A stretch of DNA of 64,000 nucleotides from Hominilimicola fabiformis (GCF_020687385.1 NZ_JAJEQM010000014.1:26997-90996); one strand, 5' to 3'. Shown: positions 27,436 through 35,019, counted from the first letter of the stretch. The notes: generated from the sequence alone by a model not told the origin. Program-made: numbers and translations.

Positions 27436-27464
27436 TTGATTTTTACTTAGACAAATGATATAAT
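27436..27464 (+). promoter_or_regulatory. Consensus promoter on the plus strand
   Basis: TTGATT (27436-27441), 17-nt spacer, TATAAT (27459-27464). It points against the surrounding minus-strand genes and drives the membrane-peptide gene at 27531. Confidence 0.8.
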
Positions 27465-27502
27465 TATAATTGTCTAGATATTTTTTGCGTTGTTTGCCAT
27501 AT

Positions 27503-27525
27503 TCCTCCTGCTAGATAAAGGAGGA
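27503..27525 (+). promoter_or_regulatory. Hairpin sequestering the ribosome site
   Basis: TCCTCCT (27503-27509) is perfectly complementary to AGGAGGA (27519-27525) across a 9-nt loop, hiding the full Shine-Dalgarno 6 nt before ATG 27531. Such anti-SD hairpins are common on type I toxin mRNAs. Confidence 0.75.
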
Positions 27526-27530
27526 GCTTA

Positions 27531-27743
27531 ATGACGATATGTCGAGACATATTATATTTGATATTGCAAATCCTAAGATTTGCTAACAATCATATTTATA
27601 TAACATTATTGATTCTATGCATATTTACAATGTTTCTGATTATTTGCAAATTTCATCATAGAAACAACATAGACGGGACTTGCAATATTGAATATAATCA
27701 CGGTGACATTCACTTTTCTTTTAAGTATAAGTGTCGTCACTAA
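27531..27743 (+). CDS. Single-promoter membrane peptide (moron or toxin-like)
   Basis: A 70-residue protein, MTICRDILYLILQILRFANN, with a long hydrophobic segment (IYITLLILCIFTMFLIICKF) then a His/Asn-rich polar tail. It has its own consensus promoter, a sequestered ribosome site and a terminator, and is opposite to its neighbours. This is the signature of a lysogenic-conversion gene or a type I toxin-like peptide. No family recognised. Confidence 0.7.
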   Translation: MTICRDILYLILQILRFANNHIYITLLILCIFTMFLIICKFHHRNNIDGTCNIEYNHGDIHFSFKYKCRH

Positions 27744-27750
27744 GAAGGGA

Positions 27751-27779
27751 GTCTCCGTATTTTTACGGAGGCTTTCTTT
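27751..27779 (+). terminator. Terminator of the membrane-peptide gene
   Basis: CTCCGTA/TACGGAG with TTTT loop (27753-27770), followed by GCTTTCTTT. Confidence 0.8.
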
Positions 27780-27927
27780 GGTTGTTGGGATAGGGAATAG
27801 AGGAGACATTTATATATTCTCCTTGCATTTTGAAAAAGAACGAAATTAATGTATTGTGTTCATTTATGTTACACATCGCCGCCTTTCTAAAATTTTTAAT
27901 GCTGTCGTTATCTACTAAGAAAATTAA

Positions 27928-28056
27928 TCATTCGTATGCTTTCTTATACCCCCTATAATATTCTCCCAATATCTTTACCAATGACACTTTGTCTTGTATT
28001 TCTGCGTAAAGTCTCATGATTGTATCATCTGAAAATGTCACTTTGTATCTATTCAT
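27928..28056 (-). CDS. Small unknown protein
   Basis: A 42-residue protein starting MNRYKVTFSDDTIMRLYAEI and ending YYRGYKKAYE, behind AAAGGAAAAC. Well-formed ribosome site and stop support it. It follows the replication-like gene by about 50 bases. Function unknown. Confidence 0.5.
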   Translation of the reverse strand: MNRYKVTFSDDTIMRLYAEIQDKVSLVKILGEYYRGYKKAYE

Positions 28057-28106
28057 TTAGTTTTCCTTTCTTAATATATTATTCTCCGTGAGAAAACGAA
28101 TTTTGA

Positions 28107-28913
28107 TTAATCTTTATAATTGCCGGTCAACTCACCAAAAGATTCAACATTGTAAATTTGCAACATTTTATAAATCGCCCATTCAATCTCTTGTTCATAA
28201 CCCTCTTTATTAAGGACATATATATTGGGAGTATTTTGTGGTGGTTGAGAAGGGTCTGGTTGAATACTTCCGACTTCTTTTTTTATAAGAAGTGGTTGTT
28301 TATCATCAACATTAGAAGTCAAATATGAAAGACATTGATTAAGCGTATCTTTAGACATTGACAAATCTTTAGCCATAGATTGTATGCTTTTCCAAAAAGC
28401 TTCTGGTCGAGTTTCGGGATTGTACATAGTTTCCTCATTGTCGTTTTTCTTTGGACGGATATATATGTATGAGTTGATATAAAGAAATGCCATTAATATA
28501 TTCTCTTTATTAATACTCGATTCGCCCATCATTATAAAATCCAATTGAGATGAAGTGATTTTTGAAAAATTTTCAGTTGCATCGAAATTTTCTGGAATGA
28601 TTTTGATTTCTATTCCCGTATCATATCCAATAGAATCTAAATCTTGCTTTACTTCAATCATTTTATTGTTAATCATATATTCCAATACATCCAAAATATC
28701 ATGAAAAGCTTTAGGTTTCCGTTTTGTAGTCTTATAACCATAAAACTCTAATATTTTCCGTATGGTTATCCAGCTAAAATCTTCGTATGACCTATATCTG
28801 TCTATGAGAATATACGTAATGTAAAATTTTCGACTTATTCCGTATTTTGTTTTTATATTTCCTTGTACATAATCATTGGGGAAACGAGTAAAATATTCTG
28901 ATTTAGTATTCAT
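28107..28913 (-). CDS. Winged-helix replication-initiator-like protein
   Basis: A 268-residue protein, MNTKSEYFTRFPNDYVQGNI. The N-terminal 100 residues (SRKFYITYILIDRYRSYEDF, IRKILEFYGYKTTKRKPKAF) look like a winged-helix of RepA_N/DnaD-type initiators; a second HTH-like segment is MAKDLSMSKDTLNQCLSYLT near residue 190. A Pro/Gln linker (PDPSQPPQNTPN) precedes the tail. Could load replication proteins; inference from fold pattern. Confidence 0.5.
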   Translation of the reverse strand: MNTKSEYFTRFPNDYVQGNIKTKYGISRKFYITYILIDRYRSYEDFSWITIRKILEFYGYKTTKRKPKAFHDILDVLEYMINNKMIEVKQDLDSIGYDTGIEIKIIPENFDATENFSKITSSQLDFIMMGESSINKENILMAFLYINSYIYIRPKKNDNEETMYNPETRPEAFWKSIQSMAKDLSMSKDTLNQCLSYLTSNVDDKQPLLIKKEVGSIQPDPSQPPQNTPNIYVLNKEGYEQEIEWAIYKMLQIYNVESFGELTGNYKD

Positions 28914-29187
28914 GAATTTTCTCCTTTGTTTAATATTCTATAGTTTGGTGATAAACCTACGAGAGTTCGGGAAAGGCTACTTTCATATACGTCAATTTTT
29001 TTGAAATGTGAATTTTGAGGCTACCATGATGTACCTCAACTGAACTGAAAGAAGATATACAACAGTTTAAGAAGACAGACTATTACGAGTGGAATTTCGC
29101 ATAGCTCAATTTTCACTCGTTGAATTACATTTTTTGTTGTGTTATGTCTTGTATGAAATAGTCTTTTTTAAATCTTATCTTATTGAA
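28914..29187. other. Intergenic leader, little recognised
   Basis: 274 bases between two minus-strand genes. It holds a short imperfect palindrome TGAGG..CCTCA (about 29015-29041) and, at the right side, two copies of TTAAATCTTATCTT, the second overlapping the end of the antirepressor gene. No convincing promoter was identified. Confidence 0.4.
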
Positions 29188-30108
29188 TTAAATCTTATCT
29201 TCTATATATGTTATTCTCTGTTTAATTACTGGTCTATCAAACAATGTTGCTCTTTTAAAGTTTTTGATTTGTTCTTCTGTTTGTAATCCATATTTAATCA
29301 GACTACTATCTATAAGTAATGTTAATGCGTCTCTTAATTGAGTATGATGTTCTATTGCGTCCATTGGATAACATTCATCTTTGAGGAAGTTATTTTCATA
29401 GCAATAATCTTCATGAATTTGATTTATATCTACGTCATATGTATCCTCAAGTTCTTTATAGATATTTGAATATAACTCACTTCTCGTGCAATCAAAGTAT
29501 TCCATAAGCATTTTGTATTTAGGAGCAATCTTCTTATACCATGCTGATGGATACCTTCTTGATGATAAATAACGATTAGTTTGAGTTTGTTCTATCTTTT
29601 CTAATCTTTCAGTTATAGGTTGTAATGCAATAGCTATTGCATTTGAGATACTTTCAGCTAAGAATTCAGCGTTTATGGCATTCGTAGACTTCTTATCTAT
29701 GAATACAGATGCCAATACATCTGCGCATTTGTCTTGATATAGTTCTAATTTTGTTGCTAATTCTGGTTGAGTTTGTTTCATTTTTGGTGTAATGTTTATT
29801 TTTGCTAATGCAATAGGAAGTTTGCGTTGTGAAATGCAATAAGTATCTTTCTCATCAAACAGGGTGGTGTCATTTTTCGCCACCATCTTTTGTGTAGGTA
29901 ATGTAAATTTGGTTATACCTTTTGAGATTACAGAATCATTAATCCATTTATCTCTTCTTTTTCTTATTTGATTCCTATCTTTAAATCCTATACCTTTCAG
30001 AACTGCATTGATAGAAGTATAAATTTCGCCGGTTGCGTTATCTTGAACTGCAATGAGTTTATCTCCATAAAAATCAAAATATGTTGTTTCTAATGCTGTG
30101 TTTTTCAT
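29188..30108 (-). CDS. Phage antirepressor (P22_AR_N-like)
   Basis: A 306-residue protein starting MKNTALETTYFDFYGDKLIA after AAAGGAGAATGATATT. The N-terminal domain (FYGDKLIAVQDNATGEIYTS, INAVLKGIGFKDRNQIRKRR) is the Ant/P22_AR_N type. A coiled segment (AIALQPITERLEKIEQ) and a KilAC/ORF6C-like C-terminus follow. Antirepressors titrate or inactivate CI-type repressors, so it may act on the S24 repressor at 49 kb. Confidence 0.75.
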   Translation of the reverse strand: MKNTALETTYFDFYGDKLIAVQDNATGEIYTSINAVLKGIGFKDRNQIRKRRDKWINDSVISKGITKFTLPTQKMVAKNDTTLFDEKDTYCISQRKLPIALAKINITPKMKQTQPELATKLELYQDKCADVLASVFIDKKSTNAINAEFLAESISNAIAIALQPITERLEKIEQTQTNRYLSSRRYPSAWYKKIAPKYKMLMEYFDCTRSELYSNIYKELEDTYDVDINQIHEDYCYENNFLKDECYPMDAIEHHTQLRDALTLLIDSSLIKYGLQTEEQIKNFKRATLFDRPVIKQRITYIEDKI

Positions 30109-30112
30109 AATA

Positions 30113-30949
30113 TCATTCTCCTTTGTTTTCTTCTTGACACAATTCCATTGCAAGAGTGTCAAATATATTCTTAGTCACTGTATTATTCTCCGTTTGAAGA
30201 TTAAGTTTTCTATTAAAATTATTTATATACATAATTAAACTTAACTTCAATAATTCTAATCGACTAATTTTGTTGTATTCGCAAATATAATCAATAGAAT
30301 CTTTGTACTCCTTTGGAAAAATGTAATTAAATATATCATGTATTTCATTTAATTGTTCAGCCGCCTTGTTGGTTGTGTTTATATATTCTTTTAATAATTG
30401 GTTATAATCATTATTAGAAGGAACAGGATTTTCCATATAGTTAGAAAAAATAATATTTGCAAATTTATGTATGTTTTCAATTTCTTTTTCGATTTGTTGT
30501 GAAGAAGGAAAGTTAAAATCAAAATATGAATTGTTTAAATACTCTAAATATAAATCAATATAAGCTTTATCAAACCATTCATGCTTAGAGTCATTTCCGC
30601 TTATATTATAATTTTTAAAATATTCTTTAAAATTTTTTTCGATGTCTAACGTATTCATACATAAAGGCGAAGCATATAAATACATTATTTTTGTTTTTGA
30701 TGGAATTAGTTGTCGATTAATTTGTTGCAATCTTTGATATAAATTTTGTGTAATTCCAATTTTACATTGGGCAGTGTCACATATCATCAAATATACAAAA
30801 CCATACGATTTAGAACATTTCGTAATATGAGGACACTTTTGATATTCTTTTTTTGAATAAATAGATAGTTCTTGTGGGAGTAATTTTGTCATGTGAGTAT
30901 TTGTCAATGATGATATAGTATTTAATTTTGTTTCTTTGATTGTTTTCAT
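30113..30949 (-). CDS. T5orf172/GIY-YIG-like DNA-binding protein
   Basis: A 278-residue protein. Residues about 40-130 contain YGFVYLMICDTAQCKIGITQ NL followed by FKEYFKNYNISGNDSKHEWF, matching the T5orf172 (Mug113) variant of the GIY-YIG fold found with Bro-N/antirepressor proteins. The C-terminal half is helical. Its stop lies 4 bases upstream of the antirepressor start, so the two are coupled. Confidence 0.65.
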   Translation of the reverse strand: MKTIKETKLNTISSLTNTHMTKLLPQELSIYSKKEYQKCPHITKCSKSYGFVYLMICDTAQCKIGITQNLYQRLQQINRQLIPSKTKIMYLYASPLCMNTLDIEKNFKEYFKNYNISGNDSKHEWFDKAYIDLYLEYLNNSYFDFNFPSSQQIEKEIENIHKFANIIFSNYMENPVPSNNDYNQLLKEYINTTNKAAEQLNEIHDIFNYIFPKEYKDSIDYICEYNKISRLELLKLSLIMYINNFNRKLNLQTENNTVTKNIFDTLAMELCQEENKGE

Positions 30950-31276
30950 AATAATCTCCTTCGTATTAATTTTGTTTGATTAGGTTTCTATTTATATATT
31001 CTCTTTTGTTATTTTTCATTTTGTATAATGTTTTGCATTAAAGAATTGATTATGAAGATAAATTATATTTTCTTCACAATATAGGATTAAGAAACATCAA
31101 AATTCATTTTTGTCAGATTTTCTTTGCAAATTTGACTGAGTTTCTTCCTATTTATATCGTGTTTTATATATGGGGTAGGATGTATATTTATATTCTCTAT
31201 TTAGGTGATTGACATATAGAATTAAATTTGATACAATTATTGTAAATAAATGATTTTGTGTGGAGGTGTGTATATT
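30950..31276. other. Divergent intergenic region
   Basis: About 330 bases between the antirepressor operon (minus) and the Zn-finger gene (plus). It holds the plus-strand promoter at 31209-31237. The minus-strand promoter was not identified with confidence. Confidence 0.5.
31209..31237 (+). promoter_or_regulatory. Consensus promoter
   Basis: TTGACA (31209-31214), 17-nt spacer, TACAAT (31232-31237), 40 nt upstream of the Zn-finger gene start. Confidence 0.8.
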
Positions 31277-32269
31277 ATGGGGAAGAAGCGAAGAAAAAGA
31301 AGAAAAATGAATAAAGCTCAGAAAAGAGCATGTGTATTACCGGAAATTAATAGACCAAAGAATAGAAAACCAAAACAAAGACCAAATCCATTGTTCTTTT
31401 GTGAAAAACGACATTTTGAAATAGATAGTATGATAGCAAAGGGAACGGCAATTTTTGTTGGAGAACATCAATGTGTAAGTCAAGAAATTAAAGTTATCAA
31501 TTTTGATGGAATATTAATCAATGATAATGGCGAAAATATTTCTGTTCCTCTTAAACGATGTATAATGTGCGGCAAAACCATTATACAACCAGATATAATG
31601 AAAGGAATATGTAAAAATAATAGTTTTAGTTTGTATCATTTTATGGGAGTACATCATGGAGAAGAATTTAATAAAACAAATATAAAAATTCATGACATAA
31701 CACCTAAACATTTTCTGACAAGAACAAATATAGGTAAGTTATGTGTAAAAGATGGACATAAATTGACGGATATAAAGGCAAGAATTAAAATTTTATCTTC
31801 AACTGGTAAGGTGAATGAAGTTATAATTCCTGCCGCTCATTGTGAGAGATGTGATAAATATTATATCTTAGAAAGCCATTATCAAATGGTAAAAAGACAA
31901 GGTGTTATTATTTGCAAGGTAGTAGAAGAAAAGTTTTGGCGTAGAGATAACAACGGAATGTCTTATAGTAATTTGAATAAAGAATCGGTTCTACATATAA
32001 TGGGCTATAATGTAAGTGAAGTAATAGGATTAACTTCAATACAACGACACAGAATATTGGAAATGATTGTTGATGAACATATATTAAGCCGTATGGAGAT
32101 ATGCAATCACCTTGATTGGCTTATTGAGAGGAATTCTTATAGAGACAATTTCAAATATGCGATAGAGAAATGGACAGATGATAGGGAATATATTGCAAAT
32201 TATAATACAAAAGATATGAAAATTGTGGATGTGGGAATTGTTACAAGAAGGACGTATAAAAAGAAATGA
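31277..32269 (+). CDS. Basic protein with two zinc knuckles
   Basis: A 330-residue protein starting MGKKRRKRRKMNKAQKRACV after TGGAGGTG, highly basic at the N-terminus. Two related modules each carry a CxxC: CIMCGK near residue 95 and CERCDK near 195, with nearby Cys/His, implying metal-stabilised domains. It has a strong promoter and its own terminator, a single-gene unit at the transcription divide. Nucleic-acid binding is likely; function unknown. Confidence 0.6.
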   Translation: MGKKRRKRRKMNKAQKRACVLPEINRPKNRKPKQRPNPLFFCEKRHFEIDSMIAKGTAIFVGEHQCVSQEIKVINFDGILINDNGENISVPLKRCIMCGKTIIQPDIMKGICKNNSFSLYHFMGVHHGEEFNKTNIKIHDITPKHFLTRTNIGKLCVKDGHKLTDIKARIKILSSTGKVNEVIIPAAHCERCDKYYILESHYQMVKRQGVIICKVVEEKFWRRDNNGMSYSNLNKESVLHIMGYNVSEVIGLTSIQRHRILEMIVDEHILSRMEICNHLDWLIERNSYRDNFKYAIEKWTDDREYIANYNTKDMKIVDVGIVTRRTYKKK

Positions 32270-32310
32270 TTTGATAGAAATTTGTTTGTGATTGCAATGG
32301 GATTGAATTA

Positions 32311-32345
32311 AAGACTTTCGTAGAAATACGAAGGTCTTTTTTTGT
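32311..32345 (+). terminator. Strong terminator
   Basis: GACTTTCGTA/TACGAAGGTC with a GAAA tetraloop (32313-32336) followed by TTTTTTT. Confidence 0.9.
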
Positions 32346-32620
32346 TGCATTTTTATATGTAATTTTAGTATCGGAGTGTAGATGAGTGATTTTTGTGGAT
32401 TTTATTGGTGTTTTGTAGTGTGGGGAGTTGGTTGTGAGGTAGAATTTGAGATTTTTGTATCGCATTTTTTGAGGTTGTGGCGGTATTTTTTTGTTTGATT
32501 TTTCTTGGGTTTTTCGATAAGGGGGACGATTTTAAATTTTTGATGTGTGATGTGTGATTTTTGTTGTGTTATTTGGGGGTTTGGTGGGTTTTGTGTTTTT
32601 TGTGGTTAGTGTGTAAGTTG
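32346..32620. other. Extreme G/T-rich tract
   Basis: About 275 bases in which the plus strand has only a handful of C residues and few A, with GGGGG and TTTTT runs. The minus strand is accordingly C/A-rich. It separates the Zn-finger unit from the structured RNA block. Frames on the minus strand here are low-complexity and not supported as genes. It could be an unwinding or origin-like element; not proven. Confidence 0.6.
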
Positions 32621-32734
32621 ACTACATATACAGATATAGGAAAAATGGGACTTGCCGACTTGTTTTTTGTACCCCCTCCATAACTCTTCATAAAATACGC
32701 TTTTTTCGCATACCTATGCGGATTTGACTTAATT

Positions 32735-32763
32735 TTATTATCTGATATAGTCATAATTGTCAA
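32735..32763 (-). promoter_or_regulatory. Promoter-like sequence facing the G/T tract
   Basis: Minus strand TTGACA (32758-32763), 17-nt spacer, TAATAA (32735-32740). It would transcribe leftwards through the tract as a C/A-rich RNA. No gene is recognised downstream on that strand. Confidence 0.5.
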
Positions 32764-32796
32764 AGGGAAAAGGGCAAAAAAGAAAATAGTAAAGAT

Positions 32797-32859
32797 ATGT
32801 AAGCAGAGTCACTAAGTCTTGCATATATCGCTTTGAGCAGAGTCAATAAGTCTCAAAGT
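32797..32859 (+). repeat. Twin hairpins presenting almost the same 14-nt loop
   Basis: Hairpin A: ATGTAAG/CTTGCAT around loop CAGAGTCACTAAGT (32797-32824). Hairpin B: GCTTTGAG/CTCAAAGT around CAGAGTCAATAAGT (32830-32859). Stems differ completely while the loops match at 13 of 14 positions, evidence for selection on the loop, for example as protein or RNA binding sites. Confidence 0.75.
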
Positions 32860-33060
32860 CTTTACTCAAAAAATCTTAATATCTTTTTCAAAGTATAGCT
32901 ATGTAACTATGCAAGGATTATATGTATAGTCCGTTTTTGACTGAACTTTGAAAAATAAATAGGTAACAAAAGCAGATACTACTTTTTTAGTTCCATCAGG
33001 AACCACACAAAAAGCAAGTCTGATAATACAATACTTTTGCTACAAGTTTATATAAAAAAG

Positions 33061-33400
33061 GTGCGGGAATCCGGAAAATCCCGTTGACTATGTAACGGCG
33101 GTTATATGGTTACGTTTGAAATATTTCTAATATTTTGAGCGTGTGAAGGTGAAAATCCTTTGTTTCAAGTTTGGTAATTCTTGGGATACCGGTAGCAACG
33201 AAAATCCGGCACAAAGCGTTATAAAGTGGAAGTACGTTTTAACGCAATACAAAATTAAACGACTGTAAAAATTACCGTATTAAACTAACTTGCATATTAG
33301 AGGTGCAAGCGGTTACAAGTCCGCATAAATAGTGAGTAGTACAACAACACAAAAAAAACAAGTAGAGCATCCGCTGCTTAGTGCGGAAGAAGGAGTATAT
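33061..33400 (+). ncRNA. Structured 5' leader RNA
   Basis: At least seven hairpins in 340 nt: CGGGA/TCCCG (33064-33083), GTAAC/GTTAC (33092-33113), AAGG/CCTT with 7-nt loop TGAAAAT (33146-33160), CCGG/CCGG (33189-33209), GCGTTA/TAACGC (about 33216-33246), CTTGCA/TGCAAG (about 33289-33309), GCGG/CCGC and a final CCGC/GCGG just before the ribosome site. No ORF. It is either a riboswitch-like leader of the gene at 33402 or an independent RNA. Confidence 0.6.
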
Positions 33401-33401
33401 C

Positions 33402-34004
33402 ATGAAAAAAACTAACAATAACAAAAAAGTATCATTCAGTAACTTTAGTGACTCAAATCGTGCCTTGTTGCACGACTTCAGAACAGCTATTATTGCAATA
33501 GCAGAGGAAAATGCTAAGTATAGCACCGCGAGCAAACCCATCAAGACTCAGCGTGAAAAGACTCTTGCGCTCCGAGAGTCTGCCATTCAAGATGGAATGG
33601 ATTACAATGATGCTATAATCAAGTATAGTATCAGCAAAGAAGAGTCTATCCTTGCAAAGTTGAAGGCGGAACATGAGTCAGCCGTCAAGGACTACAACAA
33701 AACATTGAAGGCTTGTTACGCTTTTATCCCTGAGGGAATGTATAAGGCGTATGCCACAAAGGCTCAAACCTTTGATGATACCGAGTTCAATAAAGAGTTC
33801 AGTAAGTTCCTTGAAGGACTTGGTATTGAGGTAGGATCTGCCATAGTGCCAAAGTGGGTACGCAAGCTTACCTCTGCCATAGGTGTAAGTATGGCAACTC
33901 AGAAGACTTTGCTTACAGGTGCAGAGTCTTTGACTAAAGCCATGAGCAAGACTTGCTTTAACAAGTTATTCATGGCAACTTTTATAGACCTATTCATCAA
34001 GTAA
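33402..34004 (+). CDS. Unknown protein between structured RNA and a hammerhead ribozyme
   Basis: A 200-residue protein MKKTNNNKKVSFSNFSDSNR after AAGGAG. The body is helical and charged (REKTLALRESAIQDGMDYND; KLKAEHESAVKDYNKTLKAC), ending with a mixed segment. It appears more GC-rich than neighbouring genes, suggesting separate origin. It is framed by the structured leader and a terminator-hammerhead pair. Function unknown; possibly a protein acting with the RNA. Confidence 0.65.
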   Translation: MKKTNNNKKVSFSNFSDSNRALLHDFRTAIIAIAEENAKYSTASKPIKTQREKTLALRESAIQDGMDYNDAIIKYSISKEESILAKLKAEHESAVKDYNKTLKACYAFIPEGMYKAYATKAQTFDDTEFNKEFSKFLEGLGIEVGSAIVPKWVRKLTSAIGVSMATQKTLLTGAESLTKAMSKTCFNKLFMATFIDLFIK

Positions 34005-34021
34005 TAGGTCGCACTATTCAA

Positions 34022-34052
34022 GGGTGTATGCTATCAAGTGTACACCCTTTTT
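34022..34052 (+). terminator. Terminator overlapping the ribozyme 5' end
   Basis: GGGTGTA/TACACCC (34022-34028 with 34041-34047) followed by TTTTT. The T-run forms part of hammerhead stem III, so termination and ribozyme folding compete. Confidence 0.75.
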
Positions 34053-34106
34053 CTGTATACGCGGTAAAAGTCCACGTACTGATGAGGCATGAGCCGAAAC
34101 AGAGAG
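34049..34106 (+). ncRNA. Type III hammerhead ribozyme
   Basis: All conserved parts are present: CTGATGA (34079-34085), stem II GGC/GCC with ATGA loop (34086-34095), GAAA (34096-34099), stem III CTG/CAG extended by U-A and U-G pairs, cleavage triplet GTA with cleavage after A34057, and stem I TACG/CGTA (34058-34061 with 34075-34078). The stem I loop carries GG-TAAAAGT-CC. Open at stem III, hence type III. It would cut the transcript 5' of the small gene at 34156. Confidence 0.9.
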
Positions 34107-34112
34107 AATATT

Positions 34113-34136
34113 AGGTGTATATACTCTTATACACCT
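34113..34136 (+). promoter_or_regulatory. Hairpin after the ribozyme
   Basis: AGGTGTATA/TATACACCT with TACTCT loop, perfect 9 bp, just before the GAGAGGAGG ribosome site. Its 5' arm can also pair with the TACACC arm of the upstream terminator, so alternative folds are possible. Confidence 0.7.
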
Positions 34137-34155
34137 TGAGAGGAGGAATACAATA

Positions 34156-34332
34156 ATGAACACATGGAAGAAGGATACTAAACGTCTATGCAGAGATTTC
34201 TGTGTAGACTATAACACAATAGTAAACAAGGTTGAGTCGTATGTATCTACACATACTCAACCAAGACACTATGCTCATAGCTATGAGTACAAGTATGATA
34301 TTGCCGTACGTTTTGTACGAGCAATGATATAA
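34156..34332 (+). CDS. Small basic protein downstream of the ribozyme
   Basis: A 58-residue protein MNTWKKDTKRLCRDFCVDYN ending KYDIAVRFVRAMI, behind GAGAGGAGG. Its mRNA would begin at the hammerhead cut with a 5'-OH. Unknown function. Confidence 0.6.
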   Translation: MNTWKKDTKRLCRDFCVDYNTIVNKVESYVSTHTQPRHYAHSYEYKYDIAVRFVRAMI

Positions 34333-34345
34333 GGGGATGTTAAAT

Positions 34346-34720
34346 ATGTATGAAGTAAAAGACAAAAATAAGACGTATCTGTTTAGTAATAAAACAGATG
34401 CTGATAATTATATTGACTATTTGCAACATGGCTTAAAATGTATCTCACAAAAAGACAGAACCTATTGTTTTAACAATGGTGCACGATTAATTGATGTATC
34501 ATTGTATGGAACAAACAATGAAAAATTTGTTTTACATTACAACAATAAATGTATTGTAAGTAAGACATTACAGAAAAAGTATATTAAAGTGTTAGGAGGA
34601 ACAAACTATGAACATGAGGAAAAAATTATCAATTATCTTAACTATAATATTGCTATTCATTGCACTTTGTTCAACAGCAGAGGCAATGATAACTTTGCCA
34701 TTTGGATATTACACTCATAA
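34346..34720 (+). CDS. Unknown protein overlapping the next gene
   Basis: A 124-residue frame MYEVKDKNKTYLFSNKTDAD, start chosen 9 nt after AAGGGG. The last about 37 residues overlap the next gene, including its ribosome site, and look like shadow sequence. The original C-terminus may have been lost by recombination with the following gene. Function unknown. Confidence 0.45.
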   Translation: MYEVKDKNKTYLFSNKTDADNYIDYLQHGLKCISQKDRTYCFNNGARLIDVSLYGTNNEKFVLHYNNKCIVSKTLQKKYIKVLGGTNYEHEEKIINYLNYNIAIHCTLFNSRGNDNFAIWILHS

Positions 34721-34916
34721 CGGCTTTAAGATTATTTATACGACTAAAGCCGTATGTATAGGTGTAAATACTCTTATGACTCGTGATGGTCAAATATGGG
34801 AGTATGAGAATAACAATTTTGTAATAGGTGATAAGTACCGCATTACATTCAGTGATAACGGTACGGAGGATGATAAGACGGATGATAAGATATTATCCGT
34901 CCAAAAGTGTCATTGA
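34608..34916 (+). CDS. Secreted or membrane-anchored small protein
   Basis: A 102-residue protein with a clear signal peptide: MNMRKKLSIILTIILLFIAL followed by CSTAEAM (possible cleavage after AEA). The mature part is small and polar with DNGTEDDKTDDKIL near the end. Ribosome site GGAGG. A secreted phage protein in a temperate phage is a candidate lysogenic-conversion or superinfection factor. Confidence 0.65.
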   Translation: MNMRKKLSIILTIILLFIALCSTAEAMITLPFGYYTHNGFKIIYTTKAVCIGVNTLMTRDGQIWEYENNNFVIGDKYRITFSDNGTEDDKTDDKILSVQKCH

Positions 34917-34962
34917 GATGTTTAAGTATATAGTTCATGCTATATATTTTTACATAAAAAAA

Positions 34963-34995
34963 TAGCCTTGTACTACCACTACAAGACTATTTAAT
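34963..34995. terminator. Hairpin, terminator-like on the minus strand
   Basis: AAATAG-CTTGTA/TACAAG-CTATTT imperfect stem (about 34963-34995) flanked on the left by a 7-A run, which reads as a T-run on the minus strand. Confidence 0.5.
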
Positions 34996-35019
34996 ATCAA
35001 TGAAAGGCGGTGGATTGCG

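Noticed and set aside
32241..32763. Minus-strand frames through the C/A-rich strand
   Set aside because: Composition is low-complexity with skewed codons, one overlaps a terminator and none has a ribosome site.
33061..33400. Possible group II intron, because the region begins GTGCG
   Set aside because: No domain V or VI hairpin with the AGC/bulge signature and no reverse transcriptase were found.
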